Shown piece after piece: positions 12,129-23,124 of a stretch of 34,161 bases of DNA; positions within the stretch are counted from its first letter, which is position 1; each line of letters starts with the position of its first letter. The translations under genes and the position numbers were made by a program. Source of the stretch: Ophiothrix spiculata (Eukaryota > Echinodermata > Ophiuroidea > Amphilepidida > Ophiotrichidae); the NCBI GenBank assembly GCA_000969725.1, contig JXSR01S002956.1. One strand, given 5' to 3'. The notes under the pieces were generated by a model. It was not told the DNA's origin and searched no databases. It worked only from the letters and a program-made list of their open reading frames with translations.

Positions 12129-12865
12129 AGGACTGTTCATTACAGCACTTTTATTTTATGTAAACCTATAGCAAGGAACTGTTTTCTTGAAATGAGTCTA
12201 ATCCTGTACAATTCAGGTGCATTTAGAGAACTCTTTCCTTACTGGACAATTTTATTAAGATTTTGAAGAAGGAAAAATTAGCATTTGAAATTCAGTTCTG
12301 CAGATTAAACAATTCAAATTTCCAATCAAATTTGGGACCTCGGGGCGACTGATGTTGTAGGTGAGACCATCACCCTTTACACTCTAGTTCAGGCCCAATA
12401 GAGTTAAGGAGGCCCCTTGGGCAACCTCCTCAATTATAGTGGAGATGTGACATTGTAGCTGATGGGACACCTGGAACAGAACCACTGCTGCTAAAGTCTC
12501 ATGTAGAAAAAATTGGTGGCCAGCTCCAACCGAGCTGGTATGCTACAACAGACTAAACCCAGGTTTAGTGGTTTACAGCAATACACCACAAAGTTAACGC
12601 TCATGGGGGTTTTTGCTTGACTAACTACTCTTTCAATATGTGACGTTAGCATTAGACATAAAATGACATCATCTGCAACATCTGATGACACCACTTCCAT
12701 TAAGCAAAACGTCTTGCACCACAACCAAGTTGAAGGGAGATGGTTTAAACTCCTTAAACCACAACATTGGTTGCTCTTGAGTTTTAGAATTAATTATAAT
12801 CCAAACCAATCTTGGATTGTTTCTTCACTTTCCAATCAATTGTTTCTAGAGAATAAGATACTCAC

Positions 12866-13000
12866 CATTGCTCCTTTCATGCCAGGTTTGCCCACCATGC
12901 CCGGATTTCCTGGAGGGCCCGGTGGTCCGGGTGGCCCTCTGGCCCCAGTTAAGCCATTTTCTCCTGGTATACCTATTGAACCTGGGACACCTGCTGGACC
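12866..13000 (-). CDS. Collagen triple-helix exon (135 nt, 15 Gly-X-Y triplets)
   Basis: This is the clearest coding segment in the window. The minus strand has a pyrimidine tract ending in ttttttccag, then 135 nt, then gtgagt. The translation is 15 perfect Gly-X-Y triplets, starting [16 protein letters not shown], with three consecutive GPP triplets in the middle and ending [12 protein letters not shown] repeats are the most helix-stabilising collagen triplets when the Y proline is hydroxylated, and a GMKG-type lysine could be hydroxylated and cross-linked. The exon is also locally GC-rich compared with the flanking intron, as expected for glycine and proline codons. It begins with a whole glycine codon and is phase 0. 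A 135-nt exon is not a standard fibrillar size (54, 108, 99, 45 or 162), which weakly favours a non-fibrillar type. A chance origin is very unlikely. Confidence 0.95.
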
Positions 13001-13647
13001 CTGGAAAAAAGAAGAAAAAATAACACATAAAAAGTCAATTTGGAGAAACATAACTATTAGTACAAGTACATAATTTATTAAACCGGAACAAAACAATCAG
13101 AATGCAGTTACAGCATAAAAAACACAAGTTTTGTCAAATATAGGACATAAGTTGATGAAGGTAGACCATTGCAAATGGACACATTTTACGTAAGGCTCAG
13201 AGAATCATTTATTTTGATAAACTTACTACACATTTCTTAAAAATAATTAATTTTCAACAGCTTACCAAATTTGTTGCTAAGGTTTACTCTAACTAACTCT
13301 TTCCATCATGAAAAAACTCTTTTAAAATCAACACAAAGTAGAACTGAAATAACCATTAGGAGTTCATGTTTGACAAATATTCAAATACAGACACATGACT
13401 TTGGATTGTACGTATATACCTTCATCATATGAGATCAAAAAGTACATTGAATATGCTTAAATCAAGACAATAACAATGAATTGAAGAAGAGAAACATCCG
13501 CTGTATGATTCACTCCAGTCTAAGCTTTTTTAACCTGGATATTCATGCCACTCCCCTGCAATGCATATACAGGATTTCAACAATAAACACGTCGCATCCA
13601 CCCGCAGACAAGAATTTTCACACATCTGATGATGTGATAATTCATCC

Positions 13648-13895
13648 ACCTGGACACCCTTTTGATTTGAAATAAAAATATGCTGCCCTTATAGAAATGT
13701 ATGCTTTTGTGAATACAGGGTGTCCCAAAATACTGTGCACTATGTTGTTGACACTACATGTACAGACATTTACCTGGAACACCCTTTTGATTTAAAATTT
13801 AAAAAATATGCTGCCCATAAAGAAATTTATGCTTTTGTGAATACAGGGTGTCCCAAAAATTGTGTACACTGGGTCAAAGACATTGCAGGAATCAT
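13648..13895. repeat. Tandem duplication, two units of about 125 bp
   Basis: ACCTGGACACCCTTTTGATTT at 13648 and ACCTGGAACACCCTTTTGATTT at 13773 begin similar units. Both contain ATGCTGCCC, TATGCTTTTGTGAATACAGG and GTGTCCCAAAA. The unit ends are themselves roughly inverted (GGACACCCTTTTG against AGGGTGTCC). Confidence 0.8.
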
Positions 13896-14108
13896 GTAAA
13901 GGTCCACTCATTCCATGCAGAGATGCCATCTTTCTAAACATTTACTTCAATCCTGAAATGATTTCATCTAGAAAGGTGGACTTTCATTTAACATCCTAAA
14001 ATGATTATAATTATTTGATATGAAAACTCAGCAGGTTTGATTCACACAAAGAAAATCCTGTATGTGATTTTTAAAAAATCACAATCTGGCAGGGCTCATA
14101 TTCATGAA

Positions 14109-14171
14109 ACTCTTTGTCTACCTGTCACATTTGAAGGTAGACTGTCAAATTTTGACAGGTAGACAAAGAGT
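14109..14171. repeat. Perfect 19-bp inverted repeat (hairpin)
   Basis: ACTCTTTGTCTACCTGTCA (14109-14127) and its exact reverse complement (14153-14171), separated by 25 nt. It may be a remnant of a small MITE. Confidence 0.75.
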
Positions 14172-14219
14172 AGCAGCCAACTAGAACATGGGACCAGATT
14201 GTTACAAATAGAGACTACC

Positions 14220-14417
14220 CACTGGCGTGCCCAGGATTTTTCCTTGCGGGGGGGGGNNNNNNNNNNNNNNNNNNNNNNNNNNNNNNNNNNNNNNNNNNNN
14301 NNNNNNCCAATTTTGAGGGGGCTGAGTAGGAAAAATCATTAAGAACATGATTTGACATGTTTTTTACAATCTTGCGTGGGGCTTCAGCCCCCAAAGCCAC
14401 CCCCGGGCACCCCAATA
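14220..14417. mobile_element. hAT-type MITE interrupted by an assembly gap
   Basis: Starts CACTGGCGTGCCCAGGATTT and shares TTTTTCCTTGCGGGG and GGGGCTTCAGCCCCCAAAGC with the copy at 3285-3451. The right end is degenerate (GGGCACCCCAATA). Fifty N lie inside it, directly after a G run, which suggests the poly-G caused the sequencing gap. Confidence 0.7.
14257..14306. other. Assembly gap (50 N)
   Basis: Fifty consecutive N directly after a run of G. The round number suggests a placeholder rather than a measured length. Confidence 0.95.
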
Positions 14418-14643
14418 CTACCACTAGATCTACATATACATACTACCTCTAGAGCTACATATAAACTTAAAGGACAACAAAAAGAGACTAAACAAATTTT
14501 CACTGCCATCCACTTTTTTCTGGAAACCACTGTATCCTTCTTCAATGTAAATTATAGTGCATATTTAAAGTGTAGCAATTTCTGATAGATAGTATCATTA
14601 CAAAGTATGTACAACAGGTCAACATACTAAGACAGTGCAGATG

Positions 14644-15616
14644 AAGTCCACTTCTTTATGAGACACACTGTACATTCCATGCAAGAAGACAGTGTACTTT
14701 TGAAGCAGCGTGAGGTTTCTGACAAGTGGTTTCATCAATTCGTTTGACAGAATATAGATCGGGAAGATGTACACAGTATTACAAGTCCACTTTTATATGA
14801 TACACACTGTACGTTGCATGCAAGCGGACAGTGTACTTTTGAAGCAGCGCGATGTTTCTGACAAGTGGTTTCATCAAGTTGTTTGACAGAATATAGATCA
14901 GGAAGATGTACACAGTATTGCAAGTCCACTTCTTTCTGAGACACACTGTACATTCCATGCAAGCGGACAGTGTACTTTTGAAGCAGCGCGATGTTTCTGA
15001 CAAGTGGTTTCATCAAGTTATTTGACAGAATATAGATCAGGAAGATGCACACAGTATTGCAAGTCCACTTGTTTATGATACACACTGTATGTTGCATGCA
15101 AGTGGACAGTGTACTTTTGAAGCAGTGTGATGTTTCTAACAAGAGGTTTCATCAGGTTGTTTGACAGAATATAGATCAGGAAGATGCACACAGTATTGCA
15201 AGTCCACTTTTTTATGAGACACACTGTACGTTGCATGAAAGCGGACAGTGTACTTTTGAAGCAGCGTGAGGTTTCTGACAAGTGGTTTCATCAAGTTGTT
15301 TGACAGAATATAGATCAGGAAGATGTACACAGTATTGCAAGTCCACTTTTTTATGATACACACTGTACGTTGCATGCAAGCGGACAGTGTACTTTTGAAG
15401 CAGCGTGAGGTTTCTGACAAGTGGTTTCATCAAGTTATTTGACAGAATATAGATCAGGAAGATGCACACAGTATTGCAAGTCCACTTTTTTATGATACAC
15501 ACTGTACGTTGCATGCAAGCGGACAGTGTACTTTTGAAGCAGAGTGATGTTTCTTGACAAGAGGTTTCATCAAGTTATTTGACAGAATATAGTTCAGGAA
15601 GATGTACACAGACATA
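14644..15616. repeat. Satellite: seven tandem units of 139 bp
   Basis: The anchor AAGTCCAC recurs at 14644, 14783, 14922, 15061, 15200, 15339 and 15478, exactly 139 bp apart each time, with no length variation. Units share GTGTACTTTTGAAGCAG, GACAAGTGGTTTCATCAA and GACAGAATATAG. Each contains an internal inverted pair, ACACTGT...ACAGTGT, around TGCATGCA. Because 139 is not a multiple of 3, repeated peptides seen on the minus strand in all frames are artefacts rather than a repeat protein. Confidence 0.95.
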
Positions 15617-16290
15617 ACAGACAGCATTGCCAGAAACAATTGGCTGATGGCGCTTACAGTTGAGACGGTCACCTACTTTTCAACCAATCAATGAGCTGTA
15701 TTCTGTAAAACTTGAAACACGGTTGAAAAACCTTTCATTAGCAACACTCCTAGGATAATAAATTTACGGAAAAACTGAAAATCCAAAGATAATGATCTAG
15801 TCATGAATGCACTTTTTATAAGAGATTCATCTATATGTGGAATTTTTCCATCTGGTACCTATTACTAAATGGCTTGGGTATTACTGTTAGCAATTTCTAT
15901 ACAATGATTTATATAGAATGTTGCTGCGCCACTATGCTATAGATAATATATTTATAGAACTTGAATCAAACTGACAAGGAAAACTGAAATTTTGGATATA
16001 TGTTAAGTGTATTTTCAAATAATAAAGAAATGTTACTTATAGAGTAAAGTGAGACCCATCACCACATTTGATAGGAGAGTACGTCAATATGACATAAGTT
16101 ACATTTATTGCCAGAAACAGACCATTAGTGGTTCTAAGGCTCTATGTCTGATACCGCTGATATTCAACATCTTCCATTCAGGGACTGCACTTGATTTTAT
16201 TCCTCAAACAATGTGCGCTCAGCATCAAGATCTCTGGGAGAATTGAATCTGCTCAAACAAAAGATGGGTGGACAAGTGCCAGGCTAATGC

Positions 16291-16436
16291 TATGGTCACA
16301 TAACAACCACCCGCCGACCGATGTCCGGTGAACAGAAGGAAGCCACAATGCCGAGACATCAGTAAAACATTGGTGAATGCTTGCGTTGCCCGGTCGGTCA
16401 CCACCGGTCGGTCACCACCGGTTGTTATGGTCCATA
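16291..16436. mobile_element. Probable MITE with a 14-bp tandem repeat
   Basis: Ends TATGGTCACATAACAACC and GGTTGTTATGGTCCATA form inverted repeats. CGGTCGGTCACCAC is directly repeated with a 14-bp period around 16391-16418. Confidence 0.65.
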
Positions 16437-16484
16437 ACTAAAAATATCGTTAAATTCTTGCAGCATGCTTTCAGCATCTCTATA

Positions 16485-16762
16485 GGCGAAATCATACTCG
16501 GCCTCCAAACAAAAATTTTCCTGCAAAACATTTGGTTGTGACGTCACCAAATATTTGCTATTGAACTTTAAGTATGAACGGGTAGCAAACATTTGGTCTA
16601 ATGTATATAACAATTCAATAGCATGTGCAATCTAGCACGAAATTTTATTTGGTCTCAACTCGGTGTTGAAGTTATTTTGTTTGGAGTCACTCGTCATTTT
16701 GACGTCACGACCAAATGTTTGGTAGCGAAAATTTTGTTTGGAGGCCGAGTATGTTTTCGGCT
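16485..16762. mobile_element. TA-flanked MITE copy 2, full terminal inverted repeats
   Basis: Same family as 802-1052. This copy keeps both ends: CATACTCGGCCTCCAAACAA on the left is matched by the reverse complement of TTGTTTGGAGGCCGAGTATG on the right. The inverted repeat continues inward through the AAACATTTGGT block to the TGACGTCA at 16539-16546, mirrored at 16700-16707. TA lies at both borders. Confidence 0.82.
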
Positions 16763-16820
16763 TATGGCTCACACACAATTGCACAAAGTTTGAAATGGAG
16801 GGACCACGCAACATGGCAAT

Positions 16821-17248
16821 TGGTACTCATGCTCATCATAAAAATGGCGTAAAAGGGTCTGATTTTGTACCACAGGTAGCGTCTACGTTTTTGGAAAAAG
16901 GGGTACTGTTCAGCATAATTTACACCATTTAGGGTTCTAAATTCAGGATACCTTTCCCACCAAGGGTCACTTTTCACTTAGAGTTGCTCAACTGAGTATT
17001 GTGCTGTACATTTTTTGCAAAAAAAGTTATTAAAGCAAGAGAAAATAAATATTGACTTAATGTAAATTAATGAAAAAATTCAATTGTATACTTTTTAATA
17101 CCTAATTTGTTAGCAAATTGTCATTACAAACTTACACCATTTGGTGGTGACATTTTCAACTTCTTCACTAAGAAGGGGTGCAATTTGCTCTCAACAATTA
17201 CGCCATTTAGAGTCCAATTTTGAGGTGCTCTGACGAGCATGAGTACCA
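16821..17248. mobile_element. Inverted-repeat element, about 430 bp
   Basis: TGGTACTCATGCTCATCA at the left is mirrored by GACGAGCATGAGTACCA at the right (one mismatch). Inner blocks ATTTACACCATTTAGGGTTC and ACGCCATTTAGAGTCC are related direct repeats. No open frame of note. Confidence 0.7.
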
Positions 17249-17991
17249 CTTTATTTTTAGCCCCCTATTCACAGATCCTGAAAGAAATGCACTATATCCC
17301 AAGTGTTATCACTTCTGAATTTTACTAAATGCCAATTTATAATGTCAACAGTGTCACAATCTGAATCACATTGACAAGCAACACTTCAAAATCTTTCAAA
17401 ACATTTAGAAATGATCACGAATGCTGCTAGGAAAATCCTGGCAAATGCGAGATTATATTGGACTCATCCTTGCATAGCATCAACTTGATATAGACATCAG
17501 ATTGAATAAGAAACGACATGGAACTCTTCTTTGACAAGTTTCTTGAGGAAATTACTATGATCTCTACATAGAAATGTTACTTTGTGTCTCCATGGTAATA
17601 AAATATAAACATTTACATGATGGGAGCTTCTTTTTTTTTCTTCTTCTTCTTTCAGACTGGTTTTAATGTGACTTTATCATTAAATTGTTTTACAACATTC
17701 TACTTTTATATCGCTGTTTTTTAGAGTGTTCCATTTGCATTTAAAATCTTAAGTCATTGATAACGTTAAACATACACTCTTATGTCCAAAGCATTAGATC
17801 TTCATTCAATGATGGATACACTTCAAAAAAAAGAAGAAAAAGAAGAAGAGTGTTAATAAGTAACAACACCTTTAAGTTAGTTCTGACTGAACCATTATCT
17901 AAGAGCAAAATCCACTAGCCAACCATAGAAGGTCTATGAGCCAACCCCAGTAGCTGGATAATGTGTGACGGCTCAGCTAGAACGCCTCGCT

Positions 17992-18010
17992 TGTGCCGCT
18001 ACGCGGCACA
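17992..18010. repeat. Short GC hairpin
   Basis: TGTGCCGC, then TAC, then GCGGCACA: a perfect 8-bp inverted repeat in otherwise AT-rich sequence. It is similar in style to the GC palindromes at 21.8 and 28.1 kb. Confidence 0.5.
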
Positions 18011-20379
18011 CAGTCGCTGCTTGGTCACTAAATGGGATGCGAAGGAATTGACCAGTTCTACTTTAAGTTTGACTAAAAAAAAAACAATTGAGAAAAAAAA
18101 TAGGAAAAGAGAATAAAGAGAATATCTTGTCCTTTATAATGTTTAACATTAAATTTGCTGCTATTTTACAGTACATAGTGAAAATTTAATAGAAATATGT
18201 CTGAATCTGGCCATAGACTAGCTATCACAAAAAGAGCAAAAAAGAGCTGGAGTAGGACATGGTAGAGGAAAGGATGCTGAGAAACATTTGTGATGTTGCT
18301 CAAATATTGCTTACAGGTTTAGTTTATTTAAAGTTCACTGTGATATACGTTCTTAGTAATAGGCCTATCCCAATTCATTTTTATGTGACTGCAGCATGAA
18401 TTGATCATAAATTTTATATTTCTATTATTACTGTTTTCCCCAAGTCTTGGCCCCTGTGTGGCACAGAATAAACATTTGCGCTTGATTCACCTTATGAACC
18501 AAGTAATAATATATCATGAATTGATCATGTTATCCTGGACCTAAATTGAATCAGGACATACTTGTATTGATCATCCAAATGGGAGAAATTACCACATGAC
18601 ATTGAACATTACTAACATTAAATCCTTATTTTTAGCAGAATGTACTCAAAATAAAATGTCCAAACAGAAATAAGGCGCTACGTGGGTGGAAACGTTACAT
18701 AAAAAACAGATTTGGGAATTGTCACAACTGTTTGTTAAAACAAAATGTCCTTGGCAAAAAAATATTAACAAAAAAGTAAAGGGGCCTTTTGCATTTAATA
18801 TCTTTAAGACATTGATAACGTTAAACATATATACTCTTTCAATGTCTAGTCCAGCAAATGGCTGTCTTGTTGGCTCAACCAAGAGCATACAGAATCTGCC
18901 CTTTTTTTGACCTCAACAACATCAAATTCCATATCTCATGCATCTAAACATCTTTTTAGCTATTGATCTTCAGTTGTAAACTAGACATTTGAAGCCCAAA
19001 TAACAATGTTTGAAATTATATTTCCATTTTCCATAGACATATTAAAGACTTAAAAAATACAATGTATGTGCATAAACTTGCTTTGCAGAAAATACAAAAA
19101 TATGTTGCATACGCTACCAATTTTCACATCGCCAAAGTTGATATTTTCATCAAATTGTTCCTGAGGGTAGGGTCAAGTTTCCCCTCTCTATTGACACCAC
19201 TTGTGTCATTGGCATGGTGTTTACCCCCTTCTCACTTATACAAATGAGACAGCACCTGTCAGTCGATGAGTTGAAGGCATAACAACCTTAACCTTTTGTT
19301 CACAAGTGTTTGCAATCCGGATTGGAAAAAGCGCATTTTTTCACATGACATGATCAAAAATAAATCTTCATTTCACACTTATAAAGTTGGTGTAAAAATG
19401 TATACTGTGAATGGCAAATTGTGGTTCATAAATGTTAATATGCTATTTAAATCAAGTAGGCCAAGTTTATAAACTTTGTAATGTAGGCCTATAGGCTAGG
19501 CTAAGCTTAAAGTTATATTGCTTGGATGGGTCTACCGATGTGTTTTCGTTGACCCAAGTCCATCATCACGACCCATATTGACCAAAATTGATATATCCTG
19601 ATGTAGTCTGATCCAATTAATAAAGTATGTTTGGGGAGAATTCCTGTCTTAAGGGTGAATGTTGCAAAGGGGAGGAATCCTGTCTTAGGGGAGAATGTGA
19701 CCTATCTGTAGACCTATTTTTGTACCTGTGGACAGAATTGCCACATATAATGTTATCCTACATAAGAAAACTGTTTACCGAACATAAGCTTAACATGATT
19801 GGTACCTTAGACTCAAAGTGCCTTAATGCATGTAGACTATAAAAATGATGAAATTGCACTCATCAGTAATCAGCCGGGTTGTCTTTTATACAGATACCGC
19901 CAAAGGACAGGTTATTTTGGCTTCCTCCCTAGCTCAGGTTCACTTTAAACATGATATTTCTGTTGCCTAATCGTAAATATCAGTGATCTGTGTAGAATTG
20001 CAGTTAACTACTTCATAGAATGCATGCAAGCAAGAGCCCAAGTGCTGAGCATTACAAGAACCACTGGCATCGTGATAATACAAGAGAAGAGAGGGAGAAA
20101 CTGGCCATATCACAGTTTGACATCACTTGTAGCTGCGTTGTAGCTGTAGCTGCGACAGATGACCACAAATTTGCAATTTTGAGTTGCTGTGGTGTAGCAT
20201 GAAACATTACATATTGCTGCGATGGTCTGTCCCAAGCAAAGTTGAATTTATTCTATTTCTTTATTTAAATAACATATGGTTGTGAAAATCTCAGCAAGGT
20301 AATCAATATATCAGCTTGTCCAGCTTGCTGCTAAATTTTGAAGGGTCAAGTTCGCACATCTTAAAATTTTTTGATGTCA

Positions 20380-20829
20380 CACCCCGGGGGGCACTCAAAT
20401 ATGAAGTCTCTGCTCCTACCGGCTTTCGAAATGTAGGGGCAATAGGTGGGAAATACATTGAAAAATAGGGGGTCATTTGGTGTAGAGGGTAAAAAAAACT
20501 GGGTCATTTCGAGCGATTTGTTGGCAAAAGCGAAAAACAGGGTCATTCGGTGTCAGTTTTTGAATAAAATAAGCCTAATTTTGACATTTACGAAATCGAT
20601 GATCTTCGACATTTTCGAAAAATCAACAAATTAAGCGAAAAAAGGGGGTCATTTTGTGTAGGTTCTCGAAAAATCAGGGCAATGAATGAGAGTCACCATA
20701 AAAAAGGTTGATTTTCAAAAGAATAGGGGGTCATTGGGTGACAGCTCAGTGAAAAGGAGGGTCATTGGATGAGAGCAGAAGCATGACGCGTGCCAATATA
20801 TGGGAGTGCCCCCCCCCCCCCCCGGGTGT
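20380..20829. mobile_element. Inverted-repeat element with CACCCCGGGGGGCACTC ends
   Basis: Left end ACACCCCGGGGGGCACTC, right end GAGTGCCCC...GGGTGT. Inside, the motif GGGTCATT followed by a GGTGT- or GGATGA-like tail recurs at about 20469, 20502, 20540, 20646, 20728 and 20760. No coding frame survives across it. Confidence 0.7.
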
Positions 20830-20944
20830 CTCACCAGTCATGCGATCACCACGACAGACACTCTGAAATCAGCTTTGCAGCTATGACCATCAATGTAGTT
20901 TTGTGGGTTACAGGCAGAAAACTCTGGCAAAGGATACATCTTGA

Positions 20945-21000
20945 CCAACAAGCCTGACCAGACAATGAATGGCCAACAAGCCTGACCAGACAATGACAGT
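20945..21000. repeat. Direct tandem duplication, 28-bp period
   Basis: CCAACAAGCCTGACCAGACA occurs at 20945 and again at 20973. Confidence 0.7.
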
Positions 21001-21740
21001 AAGTTGGTCAAGATCCAACCTATTGCAGATTCATTGACACCTGCGTTTCTCAAGCCACAGTTCAAACATTGAGCCTCAATCCTGAATACTCCCTTGATGC
21101 TGGTATTATGTACATCAAATCAGACAAGCACATGGATCATGTTACCTCAAAACCCCTCATATGGCTCCCCTAACGATCATATACTGCTCACAGAGACTAA
21201 AGTCAATATAAGATTCACCATTTATCAGTAAATGAAATACATTTCTCTCTCAAAATACTGATATTTGATGATCATAAATTTGATTGCATACATGATGGCG
21301 GAAGCTCGTTGGTGTGATCATAGTTAACCGCTAGATTATACGACCAGACTTGAGGTATATGAGTCAATGCCAAATGTGAACAGGCTTGTGATTTGCTGTT
21401 TTAAGATTTGTTGATTTCTGAGGTAAAAAAGGAACATTAAACTAATATATAGCTATGACATAGGTTTGTTCTTTGAAATGAGCTGTTGCACCTAGAGCGG
21501 AGAAACCACAATTGTCTGGACCAGAACATGGAGATCAAGAGACAACTGGGACAGGAGGGACAGGTAGCCAGGGTGGGGAATCAATCAACATGGTTATTTG
21601 AATCCTGAAGGATCCAGTTTACCATTTCTTTAGATAATAGCCCTAACCATGCAAGTAAAGGCCAAAAAATTGGATTTTGTAGGATTGAGCACTGTTATGG
21701 TTATGTTACCACATTGTACTACACATAGGCTTATATAACC

Positions 21741-21847
21741 TAGAACTAGTACCGTTCCCACAGACCGCCCCTCCCACGGACCCAGCAATGAGCCCAGCCA
21801 GCGTGCGTAGCGCGCTGGCTGGGCGAAGGTTTTCAGCAAGAGCTAAT
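21741..21847. repeat. Dispersed repeat with GC palindrome, copy 1
   Basis: Shares TAGAACTAGTACCGTTCCC, CGCCCCTCCCACGGACCCA and CAAGAGCTAATA with 28045-28177. It contains a palindromic core, CCCAGCCAGCG-TGCGTA-GCGCGCTGGCTGGG. Confidence 0.75.
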
Positions 21848-22075
21848 ATAACCCTAACCCAATAAACACCAATCTCCTCAAATCTTACTATTAAAATCCC
21901 CATTTTCACACATTTGACCCTGGGACTCGAACCTGTTACCCCTCCCATCCCAATCCCATGTTCAGCAATGCAAAAGCAATTTACGGGCCCTAACTTGGCA
22001 GCGATTCGGTTTAGAATCTATTTGGACATACCACATTTTCTACTAAAGAATTTTGAAGGATTCAGTACTGTTAGG
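21848..22075 (-). repeat. tRNA-like repeat, copy 2 (diverged)
   Basis: Starts TATAACCCTAACCC and carries the B-box-like reverse complement of CTGGGACTCGAACCTG, then CCTCCCATCCCAATCCCATG as in the copies at 33.4 kb. The distal end (TACTGTTAGG) is weak. It directly abuts the repeat at 21741-21847. Confidence 0.6.
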
Positions 22076-22955
22076 TAAAAATGAAGATACTTCTTGCACG
22101 AAAATAGAAAAGCAATGTATAAAAGCCTAAATGTTACTATAATTGAAAAAAAAGGATACAAATCTCATTAATGAAATTTGTATAATTCTGCAGAATTTAC
22201 CGAAGCTAAATAGAAAATACTGCCCTGGATATTACAATTATAAAAACTTAAAGAAAAGTGACTATTTTAGTTAATTTCCAATCAAGCTATTTTGTAGCAA
22301 ACTCTAACACTTAGCGTGCTATCGTTCAATTTATTTCCGTCCATTTTATTAAGACATCTTTCACCACATTGAAGTTAATTATGAGCAAATTGTACATAGA
22401 AGTCAGTCATTTTAAGGAAATAGTGTGCCCAAAAGCTCACATGCGAACTTGATCTTAAGGAAATACTTGTACGGTAAGCTACAATCTTGTCGTTAAAATG
22501 TCATAGACTATGTAAAAAATTGAATTTATAGTGTTTTGTAACAAAAGACGGAAGGAAAATGTTATCAGTTTAAAGGAAGCGCCTGGAGGGCAGGAGGGGC
22601 ACATGCAACATTAATGTCAGTTATCTTTATGTATCTTCTTCAAATCTTCTTCACCGTACTTTTGGGCTTGTCCTTGAAATCATTATCAGCATGAAAAGAT
22701 CAGGAAATAATAAGCTCGTCAAGACACGAAACTTGCCATGTATCAATTTGTGCAATAATGATGAATGATATATATTTGCGTTAAGTACGGCATTGAATCT
22801 TTCTGTCTGTACCATGATCAAAAGCTTGATTCACAACATGCCTAGGATTGGACATATAATCCTTTCTTGTTTTCTTTGCTCCTCAACGTTTAAGTCTTCT
22901 AAGGTTGTATTAGCCACAAACCCATCTAGGTACTTATCAATGAAGGTCAAAACTA

Positions 22956-23124
22956 CAGTGGAACCTCGTTAACACAAAAACTGTTGGCACAAAAACCCTG
23001 ATAACACAAAATCTTGGTCCCTAGTATTGATCTTCTGTGTGAATTCAGTTGGATAACACAAAATCCTGATAACACAAAATAAAATCCTTGGCCCCAGTGA
23101 TTTTGTGTTAACGAGGTTCCACTG
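22956..23124. mobile_element. pogo/Tigger-like MITE
   Basis: Perfect terminal inverted repeat CAGTGGAACCTCGTTAACAC with its reverse complement at the right, flanked by TA on both sides. Internal AACACAAAAC-type motifs repeat several times. The CAGTGGAACCTCG end is characteristic of pogo/Tigger-derived MITEs. 169 bp, non-coding. Confidence 0.88.

Larger units (their letters stand above)
1465..12865 (-). other. Collagen intron (about 11.4 kb) rich in mobile elements
   Basis: Large intron between the 135-nt and 18-nt collagen exons, assuming no microexon was missed. It holds hAT-like, TA-flanked and TTAA-flanked elements, a tRNA-like repeat, and foldbacks listed separately. The stretches 1465-3284, 8000-9930, 10210-11510 and 12130-12865 show no feature I can support, beyond short low-complexity runs such as the C-rich tract near 2237-2253, a CTGT run near 2942-2958 and a CAA run near 8168-8183. 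Confidence 0.6.

Noticed and set aside
12663..13073. 136-codon plus-strand open frame rich in Pro and Gly ([20 protein letters not shown])
   Set aside because: It is the antisense shadow of the 135-nt collagen exon. The true exon on the minus strand has perfect Gly-X-Y periodicity and splice sites at both borders.
13648..15616. CRISPR-like array from regularly spaced repeats
   Set aside because: The repeats are contiguous tandem units without unique spacers, in a eukaryotic intron.
14735..15672. Overlapping minus-strand open frames with a repeated peptide (FKSTLSACMQ..., IFLIYILSNNLMKPLV)
   Set aside because: They are translations of the 139-bp satellite. Because the unit is not a multiple of 3, the same peptides rotate through frames, which is not how a repeat protein behaves.
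17630..17720. Strong-looking plus-strand splice acceptor (pyrimidine run ending in CAG)
   Set aside because: The following frame closes after 22 codons without a donor or a protein signal. The run is a low-complexity tract mirrored by the purine run at 17825-17850.
21530..21580. Possible plus-strand collagen-like segment (glycine-rich around GGGACAGGAGGGACAGG)
   Set aside because: Glycines do not fall at every third residue in any frame and there are no matching splice sites.
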